Shown: positions 9,063 to 22,301 of the stretch, piece after piece
Layout of the letters: every line of letters begins with the position of its first letter
Numbering within the stretch: position 1 is the stretch's first letter
From: Mycobacterium simulans
GTDB lineage: Bacteria; Actinomycetota; Actinomycetes; Mycobacteriales; Mycobacteriaceae
DNA length: 64,000 nucleotides
Direction of reading: 5' to 3'
NCBI RefSeq assembly: GCF_900232995.1
Contig: NZ_OCVX01000003.1
Location: 1,338,027 to 1,402,026 of the forward strand
The notes under the pieces: model-generated
Seen by the model: the letters and a program-made list of their open reading frames with translations, nothing else
Database searches by the model: none
What the model was told of the DNA's origin: nothing
Position numbers and translations under genes: made by a program

Positions 9063-9209
9063 CTATTGCGACTTACCTTCCAGGGACTCCGCTCCGTCGG
9101 GTTCGCCGTCGTGCACGGTGATGCTGTAGGTGGTCGCCAAACTGCCGTCGACGGCGATACCAGCCCACCGACCACGATCGAGGTGCGGGATCCCGGCGTG
9201 AAACGCGAC
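9063..9209 (-). other. In-frame open continuation (48 codons) after the stop of the fusion gene
   Basis: Directly after the TAG at 9210-9212 the same reading frame stays open for 48 codons before a second TAG at 9063-9065. The stretch reads like protein (starting VAFHAGIPHLDRGRWAGIAV, ending SLEGKSQ) and its codons strongly prefer G or C in the third position, as in real genes here. It has no good start codon of its own. It may be the lost C-terminus of the upstream protein, a readthrough extension or a fossil. Confidence 0.45.
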
Positions 9210-11129
9210 CTAGCCCCGCAGCGACTTTGGTGGGACCGTGGACGCGACCAGCGAGTCGGCGTCGATGGTGCGGGGTTTGTAGGTAAGCGTCGGGAGTCGA
9301 GCCGACATCATCGTGACTGGGTCTTCACAGACGGCACCCGACAGGCCCGACAAGAACGCCCACTCGTGCTCGTCGCTGCCGAAATAGACGACGGTGTCGA
9401 AGGTCTCATGAAAGCGCAGCCACGACAACTGCAGCGACTTGTTGCGCCACAGCGTCGGGCAGCCGGCCTGAGCGACGACGACACGCGCTATGTTGCGGCA
9501 TCTTTGGATAAAGCCGGCTTCGTAGAGCCGGTTGTGCTGCGCGGGATCGGCTCGCTCGTCGGGAAGGTCGACGACCACTAGGTCATATGACAGCTTGGAT
9601 TCGTCCACAAAGTCCCAGCCGTCGCGGTAATGCACGCTGACCGGACCGAGTCCTTCTTCCGCCCTGCGCAATTCGTCCATCGTGTAGCCGTAGGGCAGAT
9701 GCTGCGCGCACAGCCGAACCGCTTGGCGATCGATGTCGACGTGATCGACATGGGTTGCCCCGGCGGCTACCGCCAGCTGGCTCACCACTCCCTCGCCGGA
9801 GCCGATGACGAGGACCCGCTCGATCTTGTCCGCCAAGAGCAGCGCCGGTACCAGCAGCGCCTCGTGATAGACGAGCTGGCTGAACTCGGTGCTCTGACGT
9901 TCGCCGTCGCTGAACAATGCCACGCCCTGTTCGGTGCGTCCGATGACCAACTCTTGGAAGGGGGTACGCACATCACAGATAACCTCGAAGACGCGCCAAC
10001 TTCGGGTAAGCCCGGGCGCCAGCGGCTCGACGATTTCGGTCCGCGCGCTGTTGATAGCGCCCTCGAAATAGGTTGGCAACGGCGGGAATCCATTGAATGC
10101 CACAGATGCGTAGCTCGCGGTATACGCACCGGCGTCGTCGATCACTAGACCATCACCGGGACGCAGCGTGACCGGAAGCGGATAGCTTTGGTAGAGCACA
10201 TCATCCCCGTCGCAGGTCGGCCCTGCGATGACGGCATCGTCAACCGGATCGCCGTCGCGGTCGGTCCGCAGCCGGTACCGGATGTACTCATTCTCGGTTT
10301 CTGCAAGACCGCTGTAGCGCCCCATGTCGAGATATACCCAGCGCCGGCCGTCGGTCCCGGTCCGCACGGACACCACCTCGCATCGGATGGTGCCGGCGGA
10401 ACCCACGATCACCCGACCGGGTTCCACGACTAGTTGTGGTGGGTTGTCACCAAAATGACGCGTCAACGCCGACATGATTGCGTCGGCGACGGCCTCGAGG
10501 TTGGGTGCGCCGGTGGCGTACGGGATTGAGAATCCGCCTCCGACGTTGATGGTGGTGAGATCACCCAGGGCATCGAAAATCGGTGCAGCGCAGCGTATTC
10601 CGATATCCCAAGCCGCCGGGTCGAGCTGTTGGGAGCCGACATGGAAGCAGATGCCTTCCGCTCGCAGCCCAAGTTGGCGGGCTCGGCGCAGCAGTCCGGC
10701 GGCATCGGCGGGGTCGCAGCCGAACTTGTGGCCGAAAGGCGTCACCGACGACGGAAACGCCGGCGTGATGCGACATTCCACAGCCGCCCCGGGGGCGTGC
10801 TCGGCAATCGAGCCCGCATCGTGGTGGGTGTCGAACGTAAACCGTTGCACTCCGCGTGCAGACGCCGCAGCCACCTCCGATGGCTTCTTGATGGGATTGC
10901 CGAACGTCACCAGGCGTCCGGCGATACCGGCGGAGCCACACGCGTCGATCTCGCCGACGGAGGCGACGTCGAATGCCGCTCCTTCGGCGCCAAGCAGACG
11001 CAGAATCGGTTCGGCCGGATTCGCCTTTACCGCGTAGCGGATCCGCGCATCGGGCAGGCAGGCGCGCAGTGTCTGGAAGTTATGGCGGACTCGACCGAGA
11101 TCGATCGTCAAATACGGCGTCTCGGACAC
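9210..11129 (-). CDS. Fusion: ornithine/diaminopimelate-type PLP decarboxylase + spermidine synthase-like domain
   Basis: A 639-residue two-domain protein. Residues 1-375 form a fold-III PLP decarboxylase: K35 in YAVKAN (Schiff-base lysine), HVGSQ 163-167, VGGGF 196-200, EPGR 236-239, catalytic C306 in GPTCDG, and AGAYT...FNGF near the end, a combination closest to ornithine decarboxylase. Residues 385-639 resemble SpeE: YHEALL 421-426, GSGEG 443-447, acidic VDID 464-467, and VVVDLPDE with D521 and D524 in place of the usual DxxDP. One chain could thus make a diamine and aminopropylate it, which would need decarboxylated AdoMet from elsewhere; no AdoMet decarboxylase is visible here. GTG 11129 (VSETPYL) is the likely start, 22 bases after the amidase stop. 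Substrate specificity is inferred. Confidence 0.82.
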   Translation of the reverse strand: MSETPYLTIDLGRVRHNFQTLRACLPDARIRYAVKANPAEPILRLLGAEGAAFDVASVGEIDACGSAGIAGRLVTFGNPIKKPSEVAAASARGVQRFTFDTHHDAGSIAEHAPGAAVECRITPAFPSSVTPFGHKFGCDPADAAGLLRRARQLGLRAEGICFHVGSQQLDPAAWDIGIRCAAPIFDALGDLTTINVGGGFSIPYATGAPNLEAVADAIMSALTRHFGDNPPQLVVEPGRVIVGSAGTIRCEVVSVRTGTDGRRWVYLDMGRYSGLAETENEYIRYRLRTDRDGDPVDDAVIAGPTCDGDDVLYQSYPLPVTLRPGDGLVIDDAGAYTASYASVAFNGFPPLPTYFEGAINSARTEIVEPLAPGLTRSWRVFEVICDVRTPFQELVIGRTEQGVALFSDGERQSTEFSQLVYHEALLVPALLLADKIERVLVIGSGEGVVSQLAVAAGATHVDHVDIDRQAVRLCAQHLPYGYTMDELRRAEEGLGPVSVHYRDGWDFVDESKLSYDLVVVDLPDERADPAQHNRLYEAGFIQRCRNIARVVVAQAGCPTLWRNKSLQLSWLRFHETFDTVVYFGSDEHEWAFLSGLSGAVCEDPVTMMSARLPTLTYKPRTIDADSLVASTVPPKSLRG

Positions 11130-11151
11130 AGGACGCAGACTAACTCCGACC

Positions 11152-12795
11152 TCAGTTCGTCGGATGGGTTGGGAGTGAGAAGTGTTCGGGCGGCACCGTG
11201 GGGCCACTGGGGGTCTGCGTCGACAGCGGCGTCGTGATCCCGTCAACGACCTCGGTGACATTGCCGTTGAGCCGCTCGAAGTTCAATGTCCCGTGCTGGA
11301 AGTTCTGCGCGATATACAGCGGCTCGTGGATCTCGGCACTGGTGGGCAGCCCGAGGGGACCACGTTCATAGCTCAGCGAGGCCCAGGCGTCGTAGATCGC
11401 GCCGGTGACCGGCTGGGCGCCCGTCTCCGGCGCCCAGTACATCGCTCCCTTGGCAAACGTTGCGTACCGCGCCGCGCCGGCTGCCTCCATCTCTGGCGAC
11501 GTTGGTGCACCCAGCACGCTGTTCATCCCGCCCAGCGCCTGCCAACGTTCGTAGATCGCGCCGCCCTCGAGTGCCTTGATCAGCTCCTCGGGCGGATCGT
11601 TGAAATGTGATGCAATGTCCCGGATTTCGTCCATCAGGGCGTAGGCGGCGTTGCCCGGGCAGTCGGTGTTGCCGACGTCGCGGTGGGTAAAGATGGCGGG
11701 CAACTTGGCCACCGCACCGGCCGGAAAAGTGGTGTAGGAACCGCCCACCGACTCCAGTTCCACCGTGCCCTTGGGGTCGACGTCAGCCATGCCCAGCCGC
11801 CAGCCGAGCAGCCTGCCGACGGTGCGGAGCTGAATCGGCGTGGGTGCCACGTCATCGAAGTTGCCAATCATCGCCACACCCCAGGTGTCGCGGTTGAAGC
11901 CGCCGGTGTGAAAGCCTTCGACCGCCTTGGTGAGCCCGCCGGCGCTGCCCTCGAACACCTGGCCGTACTTGTCGACCAGCGCGTTGTATGCAATGTCGCA
12001 CCAGCCCAGGGTTTTGCTGTGGTAGGTGTAGATGGCTTTGACGATCCCCGCAGATTCCAGGGGTGAATAGTCATTGCTACCGGCGGTGTGGTGCACCACC
12101 GCGGCGCGAACGCCGTTGTCGTATTGCGGCGTACCGCAACGCAACGACTCGTCGGCACCCCATTCCGCGCGGCTGATGATGGCCGGCGCCTGCCCGGGCA
12201 TGGTGACCCCGGTCGGCGGGGTCCAGTGTGTTTCGGCCGGTGCCTGGGGCGGCGAGATGAGGATCGCGGAGATGTTCTGGCCGAAGGGCTGTTCCTTCGT
12301 CGCGGGACGGTAGCCGAGGCCGCGCTCGTCGGGATTGTTGCTGAGTTGGTCGCGAGGCGGCGGCTGGGTGACCGGCGCGTCGATCGGGCGGGTCACCGCG
12401 ATCTGCACGGTCGTGGTTGCGCCGACGAACACCGGATCGGTGCTCCGTGGGCCCCGAGACGTCGCATCCGGGCCCGGGTCGGGCGCCGCGGTCTCATATT
12501 CGGTCTGGTACCAAGGGCCCCATGACCCGTCGGGGCGCTTGGCGCGCACACGGGTTGAGGTGCCGGCCAGGTCGCCGGTCAACGCGACCAAGGAAAGCTG
12601 GGTGTCCGGGGTGAGTTCGCGCACCGTCACACCCCCGCCGAGCCCGATCAGCGGCTGCTCGGCGAGTTGGGTGTCGCGACGCGGCGGTGCCTCGTGGGTG
12701 CGGTCAGGAGGATGGTTGAGCACCCAGGAGACAATGACCACCGTCGCCGCGATAGCGGTAAGCAAAATCGTCGGTGCACGGGTGCGGGACGGCAC
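11152..12795 (-). CDS. Secreted PGRP-type N-acetylmuramoyl-L-alanine amidase with LGFP repeats (Rv3811-like)
   Basis: A 547-residue exported protein. An N-terminal hydrophobic segment (residues 9-25, ILLTAIAATVVIVSWVL) acts as signal or anchor. A Pro-rich and beta-rich region follows, then an Amidase_2/PGRP domain from IISRAEWGADES. Zinc-ligand candidates lie in VVHHTAG and in THRDVGNTDCPG; the Tyr-rich CDIAYNALVD and EGFHTGGFN segments are also typical. The C-terminal LGFP repeats (for example SVLGAPTSPE and GPLGLPTSAE) are cell-wall-binding modules. It matches Rv3811, which likewise neighbours erp. It is expected to cut the amide between MurNAc and the stem peptide. Confidence 0.88.
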   Translation of the reverse strand: MPSRTRAPTILLTAIAATVVIVSWVLNHPPDRTHEAPPRRDTQLAEQPLIGLGGGVTVRELTPDTQLSLVALTGDLAGTSTRVRAKRPDGSWGPWYQTEYETAAPDPGPDATSRGPRSTDPVFVGATTTVQIAVTRPIDAPVTQPPPRDQLSNNPDERGLGYRPATKEQPFGQNISAILISPPQAPAETHWTPPTGVTMPGQAPAIISRAEWGADESLRCGTPQYDNGVRAAVVHHTAGSNDYSPLESAGIVKAIYTYHSKTLGWCDIAYNALVDKYGQVFEGSAGGLTKAVEGFHTGGFNRDTWGVAMIGNFDDVAPTPIQLRTVGRLLGWRLGMADVDPKGTVELESVGGSYTTFPAGAVAKLPAIFTHRDVGNTDCPGNAAYALMDEIRDIASHFNDPPEELIKALEGGAIYERWQALGGMNSVLGAPTSPEMEAAGAARYATFAKGAMYWAPETGAQPVTGAIYDAWASLSYERGPLGLPTSAEIHEPLYIAQNFQHGTLNFERLNGNVTEVVDGITTPLSTQTPSGPTVPPEHFSLPTHPTN

Positions 12796-12864
12796 CAGCC
12801 GATGTTACGTGTGTGTCTAATGTTTCTAATGAGGCGACACGGGATAAACGCTCAAAAACATGTC

Positions 12865-12936
12865 GACGACACCGCAGAGGATTGTTGCTGGGTGGGTTGC
12901 CGGGGCCCGGGCCCAGTGTGACTCTGCGGTGTCGTC
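12865..12936. terminator. 15-bp perfect inverted repeat downstream of erp
   Basis: GACGACACCGCAGAG at 12865-12879 pairs perfectly with CTCTGCGGTGTCGTC at 12922-12936. The 42-base loop contains a second GC-rich palindrome (GGGCCCGGGCCC-like). It lies 37 bases past the erp stop and just upstream of the amidase start, so it probably ends the erp transcript; it has no T-run. Confidence 0.55.
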
Positions 12937-12972
12937 AGGTGACAGGTTGGAGGGCTTTTTCTCGATGGGGAT

Positions 12973-13974
12973 CTAGGTGACCGGCACCAGCTCCGGGGCT
13001 GCTGCTGCCGCGGGCGCGGCCGGGGCCGGTATTGCACCCGCCACCGGAGCGGCCGGGGCCGGTATTGCACCCGCCACCGGAGCGGCTGGCGCCGGTATTG
13101 CACCCGCCACCGGAGCGGCTGGCGCCGGCACTGCACCCGCGGCCGCGGGTACCGCACCGGCTGGCAACGCTGGCGCGCCCGGCGCGGCACCGGCTGCGCC
13201 GGCGCCGCCGTTCTGAACGCCCTGCATGATTGCCGGCATCACGAGGCCCTTGAGCAGGTCGATGGCCTGCGACGCACCCAACTGGTTGGCCGCCTGCATC
13301 AGGTCATTGACAAGCCCGCCGCCGGTTCCGGTGCTGGCCGGGCTGACTGGCGACAGGCCAGTGCCGCTACCAACACCGCCTAGGCCCGACGTGTCGCCCA
13401 GGATGGGGTAGGTGCCGTCGGCGCCGGGGTCCAATCCGACCGGAGACGTGATGGGAATCTCGCCGGTACCCGAGGCAGGACTTAGGCCCGTCGGGCTGGT
13501 GAGGCCCGGCGCAACCCCGGTCGGGCTAGTGAGCGCGGGGTTGGTGAGTGCGGGGTTGACTCCAGCACCGGGCGTCGGCGGCGTCACCGTGGTACCCGGC
13601 AGGGCCAGGGATCCGGGTGTCGACGGCGTAAGACCAGGGCTGGTCAGACCCGGGCTGGTAAGGCCCGGACTCGTCAAACCGGGACTAGCCCCCAAGCCGG
13701 GGCTACCCAGGCCGGTGCTGGCGGTACTGGTGCCGCCGAGGGCTGGGACCGGAGGCACGTTGATTCCGAACTGTGACAACCCCTGCGACAGCGCGCCGAT
13801 CAACTCGCCCGGCAGGTCAGCGATGTTGGCCGCCTGCTTGAACTCATGGTGCTCGGGCGGTTTGGGGCCGCTAGTTGCTTCGTAGACAAGAAAATATGCA
13901 CATGGACTTGCGACTGCCAGGGCGGCGACCGCGCTCATGGCTGTCGAGAGCTTGCGTCGGCGTCGGTTCGGCAC
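12973..13974 (-). CDS. erp: Exported repetitive protein Erp
   Basis: A 333-residue surface protein of the Erp (PirG, Rv3810) family, known as a mycobacterial virulence factor. After MPNRRRRKLS-like basic residues comes a signal sequence (about 11-30). Then a conserved domain (EHHEFKQAAN..LPGELIGALSQGLSQFGI), a central PGLTS repeat block with four tandem PGLT[S/P] units plus PALTN/PALTS variants, and a conserved LGASQAIDLLKGLVMPAIMQ block. The C-terminal third is an Ala/Pro repeat (APAAPVAGAIP). The family starts at MPNRRRRK, matching GTG 13974. The protein is longer than the M. tuberculosis form because of the C-terminal repeats. Confidence 0.95.
   Translation of the reverse strand: MPNRRRRKLSTAMSAVAALAVASPCAYFLVYEATSGPKPPEHHEFKQAANIADLPGELIGALSQGLSQFGINVPPVPALGGTSTASTGLGSPGLGASPGLTSPGLTSPGLTSPGLTPSTPGSLALPGTTVTPPTPGAGVNPALTNPALTSPTGVAPGLTSPTGLSPASGTGEIPITSPVGLDPGADGTYPILGDTSGLGGVGSGTGLSPVSPASTGTGGGLVNDLMQAANQLGASQAIDLLKGLVMPAIMQGVQNGGAGAAGAAPGAPALPAGAVPAAAGAVPAPAAPVAGAIPAPAAPVAGAIPAPAAPVAGAIPAPAAPAAAAAPELVPVT
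13028..13140 (-). repeat. 33-bp tandem repeat in the 3' part of erp (about 3.4 copies)
   Basis: The unit begins GGTATTGCACCCGCCACCGG on the plus strand at 13028, 13061 and 13094; a diverged fourth starts at 13127. It encodes the 11-residue repeat APAAPVAGAIP in Erp. The period is a multiple of three, so copy changes keep the frame. It is a candidate strain-typing VNTR. Confidence 0.85.
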
Positions 13975-17292
<3,318 letters not shown>

Positions 17293-17300
<8 letters not shown>

Positions 17301-17829
17301 ACCCGCGCCGCCGCGCGGCGAAGTCGCCGCCATGGTGGCCGTTCAATCCGCGCTCACTGAACGACCGTGGACGCTCGCCGCGGCGCGCGGACTGTCTTTC
17401 TTCGGCGAGCACAGCATCGGTTGGCTCGTCGTATCGCTGCTGGGTGCGGTCATGGTGCCGCGCCGGCGCCGGGATTGGTTGGTCGCCGGTGCCGGCAGCT
17501 TCGCCGCCCACGCCGCAGCCGTGGTGATCAAGCGGCTGGTGCGGCGCAAGCGGCCGCATCATCCGGCCGTGGCGATAAATGTGGGCGTGCCGAGTCAGCT
17601 GAGCTTCCCTTCAGCGCACGCCACCTCGACCACCGCCGCCGCCATCTTGATGGGCCGGGCCGTAAAGCTGCCCAAGGGCGTAGTTCCCGCGGTGCTGGTA
17701 CCGCCGATGGCGCTGTCGCGAATACTTGCCGGCGTGCACTACCCCAGCGACGTGGCCGCCGGTGTTGCCCTCGGCGCCGCCGTCGCGGCCATCGCGGTCC
17801 GAGTCGACGGAGGTGTGTCGGATGAGTAA
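17293..17829 (+). CDS. PAP2-family phosphatase, probable decaprenylphosphoryl-5-phosphoribose phosphatase (Rv3807c-like)
   Basis: A 178-residue membrane phosphatase proposed to remove the 5-phosphate from decaprenylphosphoryl-phosphoribose, the step between UbiA and DprE1. All three PAP2 motifs are visible: K80-x6-R87P88, PSAH ending at H109, and S142R143-x5-H149-x3-D153. Hydrophobic stretches predict several membrane helices. ATG 17293 overlaps glfT2 by eight bases; its own stop overlaps ubiA by eight. The role in DPA synthesis rests on family knowledge and context. Confidence 0.88.
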
Positions 17830-18739
17830 AGAACTGGAGGCTTCCGTGACCGGACCTCCGGCAAACCTGGTCGTCGGCGTCGTCAAGGCGATCCGCCCGC
17901 GGCAGTGGGTGAAGAACATCTTGGTACTGGCCGCGCCGCTGGCCGCATTGGGCGGCGGTGTCCGCTACGACTACACCGAGGTCCTGACCAAGGTGTCCGT
18001 GGCGTTCGTGGTGTTCAGCCTGGCGGCCTCATCGGTGTACCTGGTCAACGACGTACGCGATGTCGAGGCCGACCGCGAGCACCCCACCAAGAGGTTCCGG
18101 CCCATCGCGGCCGGTGTGGTGCCCGAGTGGCTGGCCTACGCACTGGCGGCGATGCTGGGTGTGGCATCGCTGGCCATCGCCTGGCTGCTGACGCCGAATC
18201 TCGCGCTTGTCATGGTCGTCTACATCGGAATCCAGCTGGGATACTGCTTCGGCCTCAAGCACCAAGCGGTAATCGACATCTGCATCGTGTCTTCGGCGTA
18301 CTTGATCCGCGCCATCGCCGGCGGTGTGGCCGCCGACATCCCCCTGTCCAAGTGGTTCTTGCTGACGATGGCATTCGGGTCGCTGTTCATGGTGGCCGGA
18401 AAGCGCTACGCCGAGCTGCAATTGGCCGAACGCACCGGCGCGGCGATCCGCAAGTCGCTGGAAAGCTATACCAGCACCTATCTGCGCTTCGTCTGGACGC
18501 TGTCGGCCACCGCAGTGGTGTTGACGTACGGGCTGTGGGCCTTCGAGCGGGACGGCTACAGCGGGTCCTGGTTCGCGGTGTCGATGATTCCGTTCACCAT
18601 CGCGATCCTGCGCTACGCCGTGGACGTCGACGGCGGGCTGGCCGGAGAGCCCGAAGACATTGCGCTGCGTGACCGCGTGTTGCAGTTGCTGGCGCTGGCG
18701 TGGATCGGAACCGTTGGTGCCGCCGTTGCTTTCGGCTAG
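17822..18739 (+). CDS. ubiA: Decaprenyl-phosphate phosphoribosyltransferase (DPPR synthase)
   Basis: A 305-residue UbiA-family prenyltransferase with about nine membrane helices. It joins PRPP to decaprenyl phosphate, the first committed step of decaprenyl-phosphoryl-arabinose. The first Asp-rich motif is NDVRDVEAD (N76, D77, D80, D84). The region ending KHQAVIDICIVSSAYLIRAI holds the second conserved loop. The ATG start lies within the previous gene's end (eight-base overlap). Orthologue of Rv3806c. Confidence 0.95.
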   Translation: MSKELEASVTGPPANLVVGVVKAIRPRQWVKNILVLAAPLAALGGGVRYDYTEVLTKVSVAFVVFSLAASSVYLVNDVRDVEADREHPTKRFRPIAAGVVPEWLAYALAAMLGVASLAIAWLLTPNLALVMVVYIGIQLGYCFGLKHQAVIDICIVSSAYLIRAIAGGVAADIPLSKWFLLTMAFGSLFMVAGKRYAELQLAERTGAAIRKSLESYTSTYLRFVWTLSATAVVLTYGLWAFERDGYSGSWFAVSMIPFTIAILRYAVDVDGGLAGEPEDIALRDRVLQLLALAWIGTVGAAVAFG

Positions 18740-18809
18740 CGAAAAGCTCAAGGCCCTCCAAGTAGCCGCGCTGTCGCGTCGGCCCGCCGCGCGTCGCGTC
18801 AGCCGGCCG

Positions 18810-20711
18810 GTGTTCCCCTTCGACCCCGTCGTCCGGATCAGTCTGTGGGTCAGCGTCGCGGTGATCGCCGTGCTGTTCGGTTGGGGGAGTTGGCAACGGC
18901 GCTGGATCGCCGACGATGGATTGATCGTGCTGCGCACGGTGCGAAATCTGTTGGCCGGCAACGGACCGGTGTTCAACCAGGGCGAGCGTGTCGAGGCGAA
19001 CACCTCGACAGCGTGGACCTACTTGCTGTATGTGGGCAGCTGGGTCGGCGGGCCGATGCGCCTGGAATATGTGGCGCTGGCTGTAGCCCTGGTGCTTTCG
19101 GTGCTGGGTGTGGCGTTGCTCATGCTGGGGACGGGCCGGTTGTACGCGCCCAGCCTGCGAGGCCGCCGGGCCATCATGCTGCCCGCCGGGGCGCTGGTCT
19201 ACATCGCGGTGCCGCCGGCACGCGACTTCGCCACCTCGGGCCTGGAGAGCGGGCTGGTGCTGACCTATCTGGGGCTGTTGTGGTGGCTGATGGTCTGTTG
19301 GTCGCAGCCGTTGCGGGTCCGCCCGGAGAACCCGGTATTCATCGGCGCGTTGGCCTTTGTCGCCGGATGTAGCGTGCTGGTCCGGCCCGAGTTTGCGCTC
19401 ATCGGCGGGCTCGCGCTGATCATGATGCTGATCGCGGCCCGCACTTGGCAGCGCCGTGTCCTGATCGTGGTGGCCGGTGGCTTCCTTCCGGTTGCCTACC
19501 AGATCTTCCGGATGGGCTACTACGGGCTGCTGGTGCCGGGCACCGCCCTGGCAAAGGACGCGGCCGGAGACAAGTGGTCGCAGGGCATGATTTATCTGTC
19601 GAACTTCAACCAGCCGTACGCGCTTTGGGTGCCGGTTGTGCTGCTGGTGCCGCTCGGGTTGCTGCTGATGTCGATGCGCCGCCGGCCCTCGTTCCTGCGT
19701 CCGGTGCTGGCACCCAACTACGGACGGGTGGCCCGGGCCGTGCAAAGCCCACCGGCCGTGGTGGCATTCATCGTCGTCAGCGGACTGCTGCAGGGGCTCT
19801 ACTGGATCCGGCAAGGTGGGGACTTCATGCACGGCCGGGTGCTGCTGGCACCGCTTTTTTGTTTGCTGGCTCCGGTGGCGGTCATTCCCGTGCTAGTGCC
19901 CGACGGCAAGGACGTCTCGCGGGAGACCGGTTACTGGCTGGCCGGTGCCGTCAGCGCGTTGTGGCTGGGGGTCGCGGGCTGGTCGCTGTGGGCGGCAAAC
20001 TCTCCGGGCATGGGTGACGACGCCACCCACGTCACCTATTCGGGGATCGTCGATGAGCGTCGGTTCTATGCCCAGGCCACCGGGCGCGCACATCCGCTGA
20101 CCGCCGCCGACTACCTCGATTACCCGAGGATGGCGGCCGTCCTGGTGGCACTGAACAACACCCCCGACGGGGCGTTGTTGCTGCCGTCTGGCAACTACAC
20201 TCAGTGGGACCTCGTGCCCATGATCCAGCCTCCGCCACCCGCTCCGGCGGGCCAAAGACCATATGAGAAATCGCATCACGCAGTGTTTTTCACAAACCTT
20301 GGCATGCTGGGCATGAACGTTGGACTTGATGTCAGGGTCATCGATCAAATCGGGTTGGCAAACCCGCTGGCGCAACACACGGAGCGGCTGAAACACGGCC
20401 GGATCGGCCACGACAAGAACCTGTTCCCGGATTGGGTGATCGCCGACGGCCCGTGGGTGAAGTGGTACCCGGGGATTCCCGGGTATCTCGACCAGGCATG
20501 GGTCGCGCAGGCCGAGGCGGCCCTGCAGTGCCCTGCCACTCAGGCGGTACTCAACTCGGTGCGGGCGCCGATGACTTTGCACCGGTTCATCTCGAACGTG
20601 CTGCACTCCTTTGAATTCACCCGATACCGGATCGACCGCGTCCCGCTCTACGAGCTCGTCAGGTGTGGGCTCGAGGTGCCCCAGACTCCCCCTCCCCCAC
20701 CTCGCGAGTGA
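18810..20711 (+). CDS. aftB: Terminal beta-1,2-arabinofuranosyltransferase AftB
   Basis: A 633-residue GT-C glycosyltransferase that caps arabinan with beta-1,2 arabinofuranose using decaprenyl-phosphoryl-arabinose. The N-terminal half is polytopic; the first periplasmic loop holds WIADDGLIVLRTVRNL, the acidic GT-C motif. The C-terminal periplasmic part starts about residue 430. The start is uncertain. The M. tuberculosis protein begins four residues later at MVRVSLW, but here that codon is GTC, so I took GTG 18810; an upstream TTG at 18726 overlapping the ubiA stop is possible. Orthologue of Rv3805c. Confidence 0.93.
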   Translation: MFPFDPVVRISLWVSVAVIAVLFGWGSWQRRWIADDGLIVLRTVRNLLAGNGPVFNQGERVEANTSTAWTYLLYVGSWVGGPMRLEYVALAVALVLSVLGVALLMLGTGRLYAPSLRGRRAIMLPAGALVYIAVPPARDFATSGLESGLVLTYLGLLWWLMVCWSQPLRVRPENPVFIGALAFVAGCSVLVRPEFALIGGLALIMMLIAARTWQRRVLIVVAGGFLPVAYQIFRMGYYGLLVPGTALAKDAAGDKWSQGMIYLSNFNQPYALWVPVVLLVPLGLLLMSMRRRPSFLRPVLAPNYGRVARAVQSPPAVVAFIVVSGLLQGLYWIRQGGDFMHGRVLLAPLFCLLAPVAVIPVLVPDGKDVSRETGYWLAGAVSALWLGVAGWSLWAANSPGMGDDATHVTYSGIVDERRFYAQATGRAHPLTAADYLDYPRMAAVLVALNNTPDGALLLPSGNYTQWDLVPMIQPPPPAPAGQRPYEKSHHAVFFTNLGMLGMNVGLDVRVIDQIGLANPLAQHTERLKHGRIGHDKNLFPDWVIADGPWVKWYPGIPGYLDQAWVAQAEAALQCPATQAVLNSVRAPMTLHRFISNVLHSFEFTRYRIDRVPLYELVRCGLEVPQTPPPPPRE

Positions 20712-22102
<1,391 letters not shown>

Positions 22103-22125
22103 TTCTCTCTAGGTCCTAGGACAAC

Positions 22126-22164
22126 GACTAATGGCGGCGACCACACGGGTCGCCGCCATTAGTC
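22126..22164 (+). terminator. 17-bp perfect stem terminator after fbpA
   Basis: GACTAATGGCGGCGACC at 22126-22142 pairs perfectly with its complement at 22148-22164 around the loop ACACG. It lies 24 bases past the fbpA stop and is followed by ATTCGCGCGTTAT rather than a long T-run. It very probably ends the fbpA transcript. Confidence 0.8.
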
Positions 22165-22301
22165 ATTCGCGCGTTATCTGCTCTTTATCCCGTCGTGCGC
22201 GGTGTGGTTAGCTACCTTGCGGGCCGGGCCTTGCAGCAGGACGGACGCTGTGTGCACACAGCGCTACGTATGGAAGTGGGCTACTACATGGAGGTGGGTA
22301 C

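Noticed and set aside
9048..9581. 177-codon plus-strand frame over the 3' end of the fusion gene
   Set aside because: Opposite the spermidine-synthase-like domain; no domain or start signal.
18594..19832. 412-codon minus-strand frame opposite ubiA/aftB
   Set aside because: His/Gln/Arg-rich shadow with no recognisable domain, opposite two well-supported genes.
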